From contig CM022677.1 of the NCBI GenBank assembly GCA_012295275.1, positions 12,575,723-12,639,722 on the forward strand: a DNA stretch of 64,000 bases, given 5' to 3'. Both the position numbers and the translations under genes were made by a program. Below, one piece after another: positions 45,392 to 57,875 of this stretch. Position 1 is the first letter of the stretch. Every line of letters starts with the position of its first letter. The stretch is from Chrysomallon squamiferum (taxonomy: Eukaryota > Mollusca > Gastropoda > Neomphalida > Peltospiridae). The notes under the pieces are model-generated. The model worked only from the letters and a program-made list of their open reading frames with translations. It did not search any database and was not told where the DNA came from.

Positions 45392-46160
45392 TTCCCACAT
45401 GTTAGGTTCACTCCCTTCATCCTCCATATCCGTTTTTATTTGTTTGTAAGGATACCAAAATGTTCAAATTTTCATTAATTTTCTGTTCAGGGTTTTGTCT
45501 ATGTCAGTGTTTGTTGGTGATTTATACTGGTTTTTTATTTATCACCTTTTGCTTCTGGTCAACTTTTGTTTTTTTTAAAATCAAATTTTGCCTTTTTAAC
45601 CTGCTGACTTTTGGAAATCCTAACTTTCATTGCTGAATCATCTGAATTAGTGACTTTTATGTTTTCTATGTTGTTGCATTTTTAGAGGTTGGTTTGGTGT
45701 TATTTTTCCTGGTTCTGAATGTCTAATGTGTATAGTTGTGTATATAACTGGATGTTAAATATTTATTCTTCTGTTTCTCTATTTACTTTAACACGTGTGT
45801 GTGTGTATGTATGTGTATTTATGTAAGTGTCTTTGAGAGCGAGAGAGAGAGGAAGAGAGAAATGACAAAAATGGGTGAAAATTTCAAAAGTAAATCAGAT
45901 TTTGTTTAAAAATAAAATAATTTATAATAAAATAATTGCCTTTTTCTTTTCTTTTGTTTTAAGAGAAAAATAAAGTAAACAAACTAATTATCTTACAATA
46001 AACAAATATTTAAAAACAAAAAAGGAAGGAAACAAATTAACTTGATTTTATGTTTATTTATCATGAAAAGAAAGAAATGTCTGGCAACTTTCAACTTCAA
46101 AAGCATTAATGTGAAACTAACTTACCAGACAGTTTGAAGTTTACTTTTTACAACAAGTAA
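44490..46160. other. non-coding DNA
   Basis: Contains T runs (44,530; 45,091-45,120), an (AT)n tract at 45,357-45,386 and a short GA run near 45,838. No gene recognised. Confidence 0.5.
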
Positions 46161-46164
46161 ATAT

Positions 46165-46435
46165 TTGTATTTTTCCGGTGCAGAACTCTCCCACGAAGAA
46201 TTTGTTGTCATCACAGCAGACATACAAAGGACTGCACAGTAGTCCATCCTGGTCAGTGAGGATGTCACATGTAATGTTACCATCTCATGACAACTGAACA
46301 ATACAATTTATATCATAAACACAAACAAAAATATTTCCCTCCCTGTCACATGTAACATCTCTCAATCCTCTCAGTATGAATCACATGACTCCCATTTGAC
46401 GCCACCTGATGATGTCGCACAAAACACTTTGTTTA
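46165..46435 (-). pseudogene. NHL-repeat exon, with in-frame stop
   Basis: On the minus strand one frame reads LRDVTCDREGNIFVCVYDIN, then CIVQLS, a TGA, and DGNITCDILTDQDGLLCSPL, then YVCCDDNKFFVGEFCTGKIQ. This is an NHL/beta-propeller blade pattern (L-x-D-V-x-C-D-x-x-G-N-I-F-V ... I-x-x-L-x-x-D-G) as in TRIM-NHL proteins. Further upstream HQVASNGSHVIHT lies in another frame. One stop and one frameshift break it. It is downstream of, and on the same strand as, the coiled-coil exons at 47.3-53.3 kb, the order expected for a TRIM-like protein (coiled coil, then NHL). Confidence 0.6.
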
Positions 46436-46466
46436 CATTTTCTCTCTGACAAACAACAACAACAAC

Positions 46467-46863
46467 ATGATTCAGCGAGAATGTTTGGTTCAGAGGAAGT
46501 TTTCAGTGATTTTCTTTCTAAACAAAAACATTTACACATTCATTGTTATAATCACTAACAACAATTTTACTTTTGTCTGTACCCAACACCAGAATGGAAA
46601 CAAAACAAGGACAGTTTTATCTCATTGTTATCTAAGTGTGGTTTATGTAGCCCTGCAGAAATTTGGAGCAGAACAAGTGTCCTCAATACAGAACTCACAG
46701 CTTGTCAGAAATTTCCATACAAAGACAACACGAAAGAATATCATCGGAATGTGAAGCTGTTGCCATATCTGTTAATAACAACAACAACAGCTACAACAGC
46801 AAGCACATGGAAGAATCAGAGAAGATAAAAAAGAAAATACAGAGAAAGGAAGATGTAAGATAG
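46467..46863 (+). other. coding-like plus-strand tract
   Basis: Three overlapping plus frames are open here; the last gives SLSEISIQRQHERISSECEA and EESEKIKKKIQRKEDV before a stop at 46,861. Composition is coding-like, but no family, start or splice site can be supported. An (AAT)n tract follows at 46,880-46,918. Confidence 0.2.
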
Positions 46864-46877
46864 TAAAAAAAAGAAGA

Positions 46878-46921
<44 letters not shown>

Positions 46922-47268
46922 CAACAAAAAAAAGCCAACACAATGCCATCCTTAATTAAGTACATCAGTGACAACAAAGATATGAATATTCTTAAGAGCT
47001 CTCATTTCAGCAACAAATAATTTACATTATTTTTTCTTACAAAATATCTGAATTAACTGTCTTTTTCATAAGTGAATATCTGACTAGGGCTAATACAAAA
47101 TAAAATAAAAATGCAAGTAATGAGATAGCAGTTAACATTAGCTTCTGACAAAAAATATTACATTCTGATTATTTTTTCCCTTAATTTTTATGCAAATATC
47201 ATTATCATCTTTATCAGGTAAAGAGGTGACAATTGTGAAAGGAAAAAGAAAAGACAGTGTCAACTCAC

Positions 47269-47366
47269 TTGGTCTCTTCAAGTTCTGTTTGATATTTTTT
47301 GTGTGATTGTTTAAGGTTCCCAACATGATTAACCATTACCTCCATTGTACAACTGAGTCTCATCTC
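47269..47366 (-). CDS. coiled-coil exon EMRLSCTMEVMVNHVGNLK
   Basis: Bounded by TTATAG and GTGAGT. It reads EMRLSCTMEVMVNHVGNLKQ and continues SHKKYQTELEET, a helical, heptad-like segment. It follows the exon at 47,781-47,910, and phase and sense continue. It is part of the TRIM-like coiled coil upstream of the NHL exon. Confidence 0.55.
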
Positions 47367-47780
47367 CTATAAAAACACACACTTATATTTGTACTGACTT
47401 TTACTTGTAGAATTCTCTGGTTATTAATTATTGCTCCTTTTATAAATAAATAAATAAATAAACTAAAGTAAAAAGAATCTTAAAATCACAGTGTGATCTG
47501 ATATTATTTTTATAATTGCTATGTCATTTCATGACAGGTGTCTTTATAACTGAATAAATAATTATTCCTTGATCATTCTTTCAATAAATGATTTGTAGAC
47601 AAAGCATCATTGTACAATAATTGCTATTCATTTTCAGTGGGTGATTTTACAAAAACAAATGTATTATACTTTTCTATATGTTGCATAATTCAGTATAAGA
47701 AAAACTATTTTGCATAGAATTTTGTGAAAGACTGAAGAAATATTAAAATTTGAAATAGAATGAATATTGTATCTAAATAC

Positions 47781-47910
47781 CTGCTGTACAGCACCAAATA
47801 CATCAACTCTCCTGGAGACTTGGCTGCTGTTTGTTCCAAAATGTCAATCCCAGTTTGTATTTATCAACAATGTCTTGAATATTTTTATCCTTAACAAGCT
47901 GATTTAACTT
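47781..47910 (-). CDS. coiled-coil exon, copy B
   Basis: Bounded by TTTTTAG and GTATTT. It starts KLNQLVKDKNIQDIVDKYKL in frame with the preceding exon's NDVE. The frame ends in a stop as read. One base out, it gives DILEQTAAKSPGELMYLV. It is one base shorter than copy A at 33,140-33,270, so one of the two has an indel. Confidence 0.6.
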
Positions 47911-47954
47911 CTAAAAATAAACAGTTTAAAGCCGCAGTTTAGTACATTGGTTTC

Positions 47955-48308
47955 TTCAGTTCCTATAAATACATGATGAAAAATCTGAATGTCATTCAGT
48001 AAATACTGACATTTCCCTGTTTAACAATTCAATAAATTAAGTGCATGAATCAATATAATTATAGTAATCTAAAAATTGAAACATAATCTTTTTTAAATCT
48101 TTTGTTTTGTATTCTAATGAGATCTAATGATGCAGTTATCAATTCAAATTATTTTCTGAAAGATACTCTAAAGAGATAACAAATATGTCTAAAATAAAGA
48201 TGAATTTGATTCACAAAATTAAAGGTAAAGTATAATTTTTCATTCAGAAACACATTCAACAAAATTAATCTAGATCTGTTTTTCTTTATGAACTGATTTC
48301 ACACATAC
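47955..48308. other. intron of coiled-coil/NHL gene
   Basis: The end near 48,180-48,308 recurs at 51,535-51,666 (AAAATAAAGATGAATTTGAT and TTCATTCAGAAACAC words). Confidence 0.5.
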
Positions 48309-48410
48309 CTCAACATCATTCCTTAAGCCATGTAGTTCTTGGTCCATGTTCTTTTCAGCAATGTCCCACGACCTTTCTTGAGATAATTTGCCCATCTTGA
48401 AGGTCAGGAA
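48309..48410 (-). CDS. coiled-coil exon MDQELHGLRNDVE
   Basis: The donor is GTATGTG; the acceptor is TAAG or CTAG (48,411-48,418). It reads FLTFKMGKLSQERSWDIAEK, then NMDQELHGLRNDVE, joining in phase to KLNQLVKDK in the next exon. The 3' half is duplicated at 51,667-51,732. Confidence 0.55.
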
Positions 48411-50964
48411 CTTAGTCTAGTTAAAATACCAAAAATAAACTATAATATATAAATACATTTTTCATATATGTATGTAAAATAATAAGAAGACATTTTATTA
48501 GTTTTGACATCATTTTATAAACAGGAAAGATAAAATCCCTGATAGACTAACCATATGCCATGATATATATAAATATATAAATGACTTTTTAAACAGGAAA
48601 ATATCAGGCCCCGATCTGTTTTCATAATAAACTAAACTGAATGAAGATTGTCTAGTATAGTAAGTTACACATAAATGCAAAAAAAGAAAGATTATTACTG
48701 TATTTAATAAATACTAAAAGCATACATCCTCTCCAAAACAAAGAAACTATGCTAAGTGAATAAATAACCTTTATTCACACTGAAAGATCTCAAAGACATA
48801 AACTGTTACATCATTAATCTAAAATCACAAATGAATCACATCTTTAAGTAAAATTCTCAATATATGCAGAATAGAAATTTACTTACTTTGATTTCTTCAT
48901 CTGAAGTTGGTGCAACTGAAATAAAAATATACAGTTGAGACAGCTGTCCTAATGGGAAAACAAATCTGGATATTACTGATATTCTGCTAGTTAAGGAAAA
49001 TGATGGATGCAACATGAACTGGTAACCTCAAAAGGTATTTCCTGAACTAATTTAACTAATGTCTGCAATGACTGAAATAAGGAATCCCCAATATAATATA
49101 AAATGTCATCATAAATAAAAAGCACATATCTGCAAAAAATATTAATGTCATTCTGCACTAGGTACGTGAATTCAATCATTTTGATTACATATTGCATTAT
49201 GTTTCTGGGACAGCATAGAATTCTAATTAATTAATACTAACATTTTGCATGAGATGATATCCAAAGTTTGTGATGGTGGTATGATAGCTACATTTAAACA
49301 ACTATCTTGTTTCATGTATGAGTCATTGTTTCCTACTATTTAGCCAGATTTGTCTAAATAAACAAATATAGAACAAAAAGTATTAAAAAAATCCTGTATA
49401 ATTTTGTAATATGATTAACTAATTTATCATAATTGTAATTTTCTGTTATATACATAAGACTTTTTGACAGCATGCTGGGCTTTACTATTAGTTAGAATCA
49501 TCCAGACTATTACAAACTGTACAATCCGATCTAAAATAATAGGATGATCCTGTAACCAGACCAAAGAACATAAACAAACATATTGTAATTACATTATTTA
49601 TATTTACTTTTCAAATACTAAATGTCTGATAACAGGTACAGTAAGTTCAAGTTTTAACATGTGAAGATTCATTTTCACAGTCATAATTTTTTTTTTTTTT
49701 TTTTTTCCACTATACTAGGAAAATGGTAGATACAAATGAGTATATTAATGAATTTTCGCAACCTATCAACTGAACTAAATATTAGATTTCCTGGCTTAAC
49801 AACTCTGTATTTTACCTATCCCAGACTAGGAACAAAATGAAGAGAATGCTACATTATTTGCTTGATAGACATTTTTTATTTCCCATTTTAATTTGTATTT
49901 AACTTAACTTATTAATTTTGTTATATTATTGCTTTGTTTATTCTTGGCATTTTATTATTTTGTTGCTGTTGGTGTTGTTGTTTATTGTTTGCTCAAAATC
50001 AGTTAGCTTGATTGTTAAATAAACAGCCTAGGTTTAAAATCTGCAGATAAAATATTTTACAAATAGATTTTGGTTTATATTCTATTAAATTAAGAAAATG
50101 TGCTAAGACTGAATGAGAAAGAACACAACACAAACAGTACTAAAATCACTTTTTTAACAATAATTAGTGTGGATTAACAACCAGTACGATTAATGTAAAA
50201 TCTGGAGAAGAATGGGTTGGACAGAAATAATACCTATCATGCAGACGTCCTGCCAATGTACAGTAACAAACATCAGTTTGCTGAGAACAGTGTAATAACC
50301 CACCTTTCCCATTAGGAAGCAGCTGTGCATTTTGTTGTTTCTTCATTAACTTTTGAAATAAGATTTAAAAATATTTTTCAAAGAGTCACTTATACCAACA
50401 TATTGAAATTCTACTTTGTCAAATGCTTTTTAACAAACCAATCACACAAATCAATTCAAAGAGAAAAATGCAGAAATCAGAACGCCATGAAGCAGACTAC
50501 AGAAGTGCAGATGACAATTGTGAAGATTCAGATATGTCTGCATATTCAGCTGAGCTGATACGAATGGTCACAATCAGTTTTATGATATTCGGTCAGCACT
50601 ACCCATGGATTTGTTTATCAAGACTAAATTTAACTACATGTATATCCAGTCTATAACAGTAGTGTTATAAACAGATGTTGGCTAATTACTGAATTATGAT
50701 AAATTTCATGTGAAATAAATATTTGCCATAAAATTCTTAACATAGGCTCTTGTGTTATAACAGAGAGAAAAAAAAAGGTTGCTCAAATACTATTTTTTGT
50801 GCAACTAATCCATCATTTTTTTTTTAACATTCCAGTCACCCAAACAGAACTTTGGTAGCATTTGGTGACTGGCCATTACAAGCACTGCATTCGTATGTAA
50901 TGTACATATGTACTTAAACACAATACTATTATTTATTATTATAAAACATAATGATACCACTTAC
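48411..50964. other. introns of coiled-coil/NHL gene
   Basis: AT-rich. It holds a possible 29-bp exon (48,887-48,915: APTSDEEIK between TTTCAG and GTAAGT), a T run at 49,688-49,706, a plus-strand coding-like tract at 50,467-50,600 (SERHEADYRSADDNCEDSDM) that I cannot place, and a short R1-like word cluster at 50,840-50,900. Confidence 0.4.
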
Positions 50965-51059
50965 TTCAGAACAGTTCTCTGTTTTATTGACTTCCTCTGA
51001 CTGTCTAGTATCAGTATCAGATGAATTTGTCATCTTCAGGTCTTTTTTGTCATAATTGC
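50965..51059 (-). CDS. acidic linker exon NYDKKDLKMTNSSDTDT
   Basis: Bounded by TTTTGTAG and GTAAGT. It reads NYDKKDLKMTNSSDTDTRQS and continues EEVNKTENCSE, open, with good splice sites. The acidic, Ser/Thr-rich composition suggests a flexible linker of the same minus-strand gene. Confidence 0.45.
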
Positions 51060-51666
51060 CTACAAAACCAGAAAGAGATTTATTTTCAGCTCGCACAATT
51101 ATGTTTGCAAAACAAGATTACTAATTTAGCAATTTTGGAATAAAGCTGGATTAGCCACAATTAACAAACTCAGAATGTTTCCAGCTTACAGTTTGTTGTA
51201 TCTGTATTCACTGAGTATATTTCTCTTTCATTTCCTCTTTCATCTTGAACTTCTATAATGATCTAGCAGACTGTTTTGACAGGCATTATATCTCATAAAC
51301 AAAAACAAATTCATAAATAAAAATTAAAGAAAGGCATTTAATCCCAAATCTGCACTAATTACTTCTGCTAGTTAGATTCTTCAATGGAATGAAGGTCAGA
51401 TCTATATTAATTTAAATGTTGATAAACATGAAGAGAAGTTTTGAATGCATGTATTTTAAAAAATAAATATATAAAATAAAGTAAATATTAAAAATTATAT
51501 TAAAAATTAAATATAACTATTTTAGTTAGAGTGATGACAAATATGTCTAAAATAAAGATGAATGTGAATCACATAATTAAAGCTAAAGAAGAATTTTTCA
51601 TTCAGAAACACCTTCAACAAAATTAATATAGATCTGCTTTTCTTTATGAACTGATTTCAAACATAC

Positions 51667-51732
51667 CTGAAGATCATTCCTTAAGCCATGTAGTTCTTGG
51701 TTCAGTTTTTGTGAGTTAAAAATGAAACTGTT
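51667..51732 (-). CDS. duplicated exon LNQELHGLRNDLQ
   Basis: Bounded by AAAACAG and GTATGT. It reads FIFNSQKLNQELHGLRNDLQ, a partial duplicate of the exon at 48,309-48,410. Flanking intron is also duplicated. Confidence 0.45.
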
Positions 51733-52493
51733 TTGATTACTCCTATGAGCTAAAAAGAAATAAAACAATGCTAATGGAAGTGTACTAAGTCACCTGCTGC
51801 TCAACTTCCAGGCTTTTGTCTTTGCCACTTTCACACACAGCAATCACAGTTGTCTGCCAAGTGGTTTCATTTTAATGTTTTTCTTTGCCTGGTTTTAGCA
51901 TGTTCAAGTTTTTCAAGTTTTTTCTCCCTGATATTTGACTGTTGAGATTGGTGACTGGTGTAAGACTCACCAACTTAAGAATTGTTGTAGTCTGACATGG
52001 TCGGCTTCAATGTCCAGGTCACCAAAATTGAGCTCTTCATCAGCAGAACTTTCAACAACTCTGAGTCAGAGTCATATTGGTGGGTGACTGCCTAGTTTGA
52101 GGAAATAAATAAATAAATAAAATACTGTAAAAAATATAAAACAAATAAAATACTGCATTTATTGCAAGATTACATGCTACTTTTATTGCCATCATTACTA
52201 TAACAAAAATTTACTATTATTCCTTATTCAACTAGGGTTACTGTTATTAAAATAATACTCCTATTACTAAAATTACTATCCATTAAGGATAAAAATTGAT
52301 ATTTTTACTGTCTTCACTATTAGTCCTATGCCTGTATTTCTTTATACTAATATTATTATAATTACTACAACAACAAAGAAAACCAAAAAAGAAAACCAGA
52401 CCTAATATTATATGAATTATGTTGTTTAGGTAGTTATTAAGATTCATATATTTTAAAATTACCACCTGATTCATTATTTTACTTACAAAAATT

Positions 52494-52618
52494 GTGTTAT
52501 TAAACCAGCCACGAAAATTGAGAGACTTGTGGTCAACATAAATATAGACAACAGCTACATTACATCCATCTCCAGTGTATTTTAGTGACACTGTGCAAAG
52601 GCTGGCAGTTCCATCTGG
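52494..52618 (-). CDS. possible exon LCTVSLKYTGDGCNVAVVYI
   Basis: The open minus frame DGTASLCTVSLKYTGDGC continues NVAVVYIYVDHKSLNFRGWF and NNTIF to a GTAAGT donor at 52,488-52,493. Composition is that of a beta-rich domain; the family is not recognised. Confidence 0.35.
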
Positions 52619-52689
52619 TAACAGGAAAGTAAAATATTTTAAAATAATCTTCTTCTTTTAATGAGGTTTATATCAAAGGAAGTGTTGTG

Positions 52690-53510
52690 TATGTGTGATG
52701 TGTGTGTGTGTGTTTGTGAGAGAGAGAGAGAGAGAGAGAGATGCAGTTATTATACAAGATTCTAATGTATGTTACAAACTCAAATTCACTGTTCAGTTTT
52801 GTTTCTCTCTTTTCCAGTGGCTGCAGTACAAACTTGTTCCTCAGTGCTGGACAGCACCTTCTACTGAAACAACTTCACTAGCCATCAGAGCTGTATGAGC
52901 ATTCTGAAGAAAAAAAATACAAATAAAATAATAAAAATAATAAATGTTATAAATAAATAACTAATGCTTCTGTTATTATTAAAATTTAAATTTTAGTGGT
53001 ACCAGTTACAGGATTATTCAGACAAAAACAGGTGTGGGATATTTTTGATATATTTTGTATAATCATTATAATGATAATGATGGTAATATTAATAATTTAA
53101 ATAATTAACAAAACAATAGAAAATAAATGATTATCGTTATGCTATTATTTTACAATCACTAAAGAGATGTTACTATAAAACTTATTTTACTTGCTGAGAA
53201 ATAAAACTAAGATAAAAACTTACTGCTTGGAATTGTGCAGTCTGCAGTGTCTGTACAGCTGATTCATCCTTCTCCATAATGTAAATTCCCTTTCTAGACA
53301 GCAACTGAACAATACTGCCATGACCTACACAAAATATTTAACATCAATGGTAAACAAACTTTTGGTAATTCCAACATGAACATGATACTTTATTATCTTT
53401 TTTTTATGATAAATGGTATTTTTTGGCAATATTATCATTCATGCAATATTTCTCCATCTCTCTCTCACACACACACACAAACCATCCAAAAACATACCCT
53501 GCCACTGTTG
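52690..53510 (-). repeat. duplicated segment of coiled-coil/NHL gene (copy B)
   Basis: Matches 33,318-34,250 across exon and introns, including a plus-strand word CAGTGCTGGACAGCACCTTC and the AATGATAATGATG tract. It begins at a (GA)n run (52,717-52,741). Confidence 0.85.
53224..53324 (-). CDS. exon SIVQLLSRKGIYIMEKDE, copy B
   Basis: Bounded by TGTGTAG and GTAAGT. It reads HGSIVQLLSRKGIYIMEKDE and continues SAVQTLQTAQFQA, open, 101 bp, like copy A. It is the most upstream exon of the minus-strand gene that I can support. No B-box or RING exon was found further upstream, where the hAT-like relic begins. Confidence 0.6.
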
Positions 53511-53769
53511 AGAGGTTTCTGAAAACATTCTAACACAGGCCTGACATTACCTGACACCAGACCGTTGCTTGGATGATGTTTCGTTACTCTCTTGTATCCC
53601 TTCTCTGGAAAATGGCCTGGATTTGTGTGATGCTGATGCAGGGTCTCTGCATTTCATGATGCACTGGCATAGATGAGAACAGCCTAACAGAACAAATCAG
53701 GAAAATATTTTTATAAAACTTAGGGAACCACTAAGCGGTTGCTGGTGGGTTGATTTTTTATTTTTTAAA

Positions 53770-55680
53770 TCAGTTTTTGAGTTGTTTAGCAGCTCTGTGC
53801 ACCAAGGTTGTTTTACCACCTACACTTCTGTTCACTTGTTTTGCCTTGTGATTCAACTTGAGCCTTTTGGCTTTTTGTTCAATCTCCAGCTTAGCTTGTT
53901 TTTTCTTGTACATAGCAACAGCAGTTTTAGTGTAAACCATACTCTGGTCTACAGGAGTTCTGAGGATGTCATCGCAATGGAATGCCTGGAAGAAAGATCA
54001 TATCAGACACTCTGCATTGCAGAGTAGCTGGCCATTTCTAAAAGGGTTTGACTTCTTTTTGACAATGTCATTCATCTGACTGAACGATTGTTCAATATGG
54101 GGTCCTGTAAAAATGCTTAGACATGCCTTGACTACTTTAGAGGAGACTGTAAGTGCTTTCTTCTCTGTTTCCATGAATTCAACAGCCTCCTTTCTTTGGA
54201 TAGGTTTCTTCTTCACTTCATCCACAATGGACTGTGTGGCTGATCCAGTGAATATGGACTGGATGGGAAGGTGATTCGCCTCATCTTCTGCATCAGTTCT
54301 CTTCAACTGTTTGAAATTAGTATCTCTGAGGACCTCAGGAAACATGCTAAGAAACATGCTTCAGGAAACATGCTAAGAAGTGATGGAAGAGGTCAACCAT
54401 CTCATCATCTATGTATCATCCGTTGCTTTAGTTCAAACATGAGGATCATAGATTTGAACCTGGGAAGTAGGGCTGAGTATAAATTTAAGTTCACATTTGT
54501 TCATATTTACAGAGTACCCTGGTCACAATTCTTTCCTTGTGGCTTTTTCCAACCTGTTTCAGGTTCTTCTGCTTCATATTGTTTATGATGCTATAGATCC
54601 TTTCATGGAGACTTTTGAAAGGAGTTTTGCAACAACTGGGGTGTAAGCAAGTTTCAGACCACCACTGGCAGGTACTCAGTCAAAACAGATGAGTCGGAAT
54701 GCATTCAGCATTGGCAAGTTCTTTGTCAGCACGTCATATACACATAGCCACTGATGTGCAACTTATTCGGCAAGCATTGTGTAGCTTATTCCAAGAATGA
54801 AGAATACCTCTTGGAATGACTCACGTATATCTGGGCTCCACTTAAAATCCATGTGCAAGTCATTCAACTACATGCCCAAGATGCACACAGAATTTCTGAA
54901 CACTGTTGTGTATGTGGTGACAGATATCACCAACAATGTCACACAGATCGGGAACCTTTTCTCTCAACAGGGTTTCAATTCCGGCAAGTTTTCCTCTCAT
55001 ATAATTTGTAGAATGTGACAAATTGGTTATTAGGTTTGTTAGTGGAATTTGGTACCTCTCAAAAGTTTTCAAGACAAAATCCAGAAGTTTCTGGGAATTC
55101 ACAACTGTCATGTCTTCAGACTCGAAGTGTTTGACTACAGCCTTTTGCTGTGACTCAGAGAAGTAGCTAAATAATGTGGAGAGCACCGTTTTGTTGTTGT
55201 CCATGTTCATGGAAAAGAAACTTTGTTTCAAGTCCTTCGGTAGCCTCTTGTGAGACAAAGTACCAAGTCCTGTCATGCATCTTATAAGAAGCAGTGGTGC
55301 GATGCATGCATGATAGGGCATCCATTGCCTTTTTACCTCTAGCAATTTCCTTAGCATATTCTATGATTTTAGGGACCATGCTCAGTGGCAGGGAATTCTG
55401 AGTAAATGACAACGTAAAGGCCTCCAGGTGAGCTTTCCAATCAGTTACACTGACCAAAGGTGCAGGCCTTGGCAGCACAGGATTTGAAACTGACTTACCA
55501 CTGCCACAGTTCTGGGGAGCACCATATGGAATTGCAGCAGTTTCCTGCCAAACATGAATGTCAATGTCCATATCACCATCTTCCATTGCCTGTGTCAATG
55601 TGGAATGTGAGGAGTGTCCTGCCTGGCATTCTGAATGTCAATATGCTCCGTTTATTTGTGTGTGCTTTAGGTTGGCTTTG
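53770..55680 (-). pseudogene. hAT-like transposase-derived gene, decayed
   Basis: An intronless minus-strand tract, broken by several frameshifts and stops. In order: TLTQAMEDGDMDIDIHVWQE, SVTDWKAHLEAFTLSFTQNS, MLRKLLEVKRQWMPYHACIA, HKRLPKDLKQSFFSMNMDNN, LTNLITNLSHSTNYMRGKLA, CDIVGDICHHIHNSVQKFC, LHMDFKWSPDIRESFQEVFF, VAHQWLCVYDVLTKNLPMLN, ALLPRFKSMILMFELKQRMI, HRLHDEMVDLFHHFLACFLK, a C-terminal dimerisation-like EQSFSQMNDIVKKKSNPFRN, and a basic tail KKKQAKLEIEQKAKRLKLNH. The H-R/QWL...YD segment, the FL-CF block and the E-SFS-MN-I motif fit the hAT/ZBED-like group of transposases or domesticated derivatives. The stop is at 53,770. No terminal inverted repeats were identified. As it stands it cannot make a full protein. 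Confidence 0.65.
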
Positions 55681-55736
55681 CCACTGCTCAACATAACTCA
55701 GACCTCGTACATTCATAGGTTTATACTGTATGAATT

Positions 55737-55949
55737 TAATATATATATATATATATATGTTTGATGAAACAAATAATGTCTGCCAGGTATATTATCCATA
55801 GATACAGAGGTAAATAGTTTTGGATGTCTTAGTATTAGTCATATTATCTGCATAAGACACCTGCTTCAAAAAAGAATCATTTTAGTAATGTTTTGTGCAT
55901 GGAGATTGTACAGTGTATTAATATCTTTTGTGTTTATCGTGTGTAATTA

Positions 55950-55986
<37 letters not shown>

Positions 55987-56180
55987 AATATTTATTATAA
56001 CAAATAATTTTATTAATATTTTACTGTATCTGCATATCAAAATAACCTGGTCATATTTTTTTTTAATATTTATTGAAATTTATTAGTTTTTAATGTTTAC
56101 ATAGAGTTATACAGTTATTTAGCTTTAATGATATGAAAGCATTTAGGGCCCCACCTATTACAACCTTTAATATGGTTAAA
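55737..56180. other. simple-repeat-rich DNA
   Basis: An (AT)n tract at 55,737-55,758 and a (GT)n tract at 55,951-55,984. No gene seen. Confidence 0.6.
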
Positions 56181-56184
56181 AAAT

Positions 56185-57035
56185 AATTTAAATATGTTTA
56201 ATAATACAGAGAGCAAGTCAGAGATTTAAAAATACTAAATTATAAATAACCTGGCAGAAAACAACTTGTCAAAGAAAATTAGTATTTTTAATTGTTTTAT
56301 TAGTCATGGTTTCTAGCTTATATTATGTTGTTTATGCTGTTCACATTAGTACAATCACTGGTGAATTTTATTTATAATTGAGAGTCGTTATTTGAAAAAA
56401 TAAAAAAATAAAAAAATAAATAATTATTGTTCCAGAATAAGATGGCTGCCATCATGCGGCTATGACTTTTAAATTATAAATAAATAAAACCAAAAAAATC
56501 CAAACACATTAACAACAATAATAATAAATAGTAATACCTGTCTCCTCAATTCTGAAATTCTTCCAACGTTAAAGACCGTCAATCATCCCGCATTTTTACG
56601 AAACTAATACAGTGGAAAAAAAAAAAAAATGTTCAAATGTTAAAGGAACAAAATAACCTTTATCAAATATATGTTTCGATATGGTTCTTTTTTTTTTTTT
56701 TGCAATTATTTTTCTTTGTTGGTTGATAATGCTCATCCGGCATTTTTCTGCAAAAAAAAAAAAAAAAAAAAAAAAAGTTTAAAACAAATAAAATAAATAA
56801 AGGAACATAAACCTTTATTAACATATACGTACTAATTATAAATCGATATGGTTCTTTTTTCAAATAAACGGTGTTGTTATTTTTTTGTTCACCCTATTAT
56901 TTCTTTCTTCTTCTTAATCTATTTTAATGCACCACGTAAAATCACAAAGCTTAGAACTCACACTACAATTAGTTGCTAATTATTGTCCAGGAATTTACCA
57001 ACGTTTGATATAGGTCTGAAAACATTGTCTGAAAA
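56185..57035 (+). repeat. dispersed repeat R2, copy 2
   Basis: The same orientation as 2,692-3,760 and the same order of shared words. It lacks the long AAAT/TTTA expansions of copy 1. It carries A/T homopolymers at 56,619-56,630, 56,690-56,701 and 56,753-56,776, and a partial internal repeat (CATCCGGCATTTTTCTGCAA resembles CATCCCGCATTTTTACG). Confidence 0.8.
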
Positions 57036-57875
57036 AAAAAAAAATTAAATAAAATATTATAAAAATTAACAACTATGGCAACTCAGAGAGATTGGAAATA
57101 AATAATCATTTTCCTTTGTTTTATCTGCATTGCATTTTAAACTGTGTAGTCTGTGTAAGATATCGCATGTATATAAACTGAGTATGCATTAAAACAACAA
57201 ATAATCCCATCAAACAATTCATAATGGCACTACATTTAAAGTTTATTTCTCTTATAACAAAAATGTGTGTGTACGTGTGTGTGTGTATGTGTGCGATCAA
57301 TGTTTGAACCTATTCTGACATCTATTATTAATAACAAAGTAGAAACTAATCAAATGAAGGGTGTATTCACCTTTTCGGGTGTCTTTTCCTGGAGTGCTGA
57401 AATGTTAAATAAAAACATATGAAAGTAAATATGTTTTAATATATTTCTGAAATTTCCATCGTTACCACATAACATTTCTTTTGATTATTAATATTAGTGT
57501 GTGTGTTTGTGTGTGTGTGTGTGTGTGGGTTTGAACTGTATTAAGGAGTGATTAATGTGAATCAAGTGAAAAGTGACACAACGTAATGCAATAATCAGTC
57601 AAGACAAATACATTTATGTTGTTAAATGTCTAAGTACATGAAGATTAACAATGATAACATATTTTATTACAGTATATGTCTACTGTGTTAGCTCTGTAAA
57701 GATAAACACTTTAAAACAAGGGTAAATAAATAAATAATAATAACAACAATAAAATAATAAAAACGACACCCACACAAACATATACCTAAACTAACATTTA
57801 TTTTTATAAATACAACAGGAAAGTAAAAAAGATATGTACTTAAGTAAGAAAAAAGAGAGTTCCGTGTGTCTGACT
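57036..57875. other. non-coding DNA
   Basis: Short GT tracts (57,266 and 57,499). A 26-bp minus-strand micro-exon between TTTCAG and GTGAAT at about 57,375-57,400 is possible but cannot be supported. Confidence 0.4.

Noticed and set aside
45179-45427. 82-codon minus frame with YIYIYIY tract
   Set aside because: It is the translated (AT)n microsatellite with random flanks.
53782-55764. Plus-strand open frames opposite the hAT-like tract
   Set aside because: They are antisense shadows of the minus-strand coding sequence.
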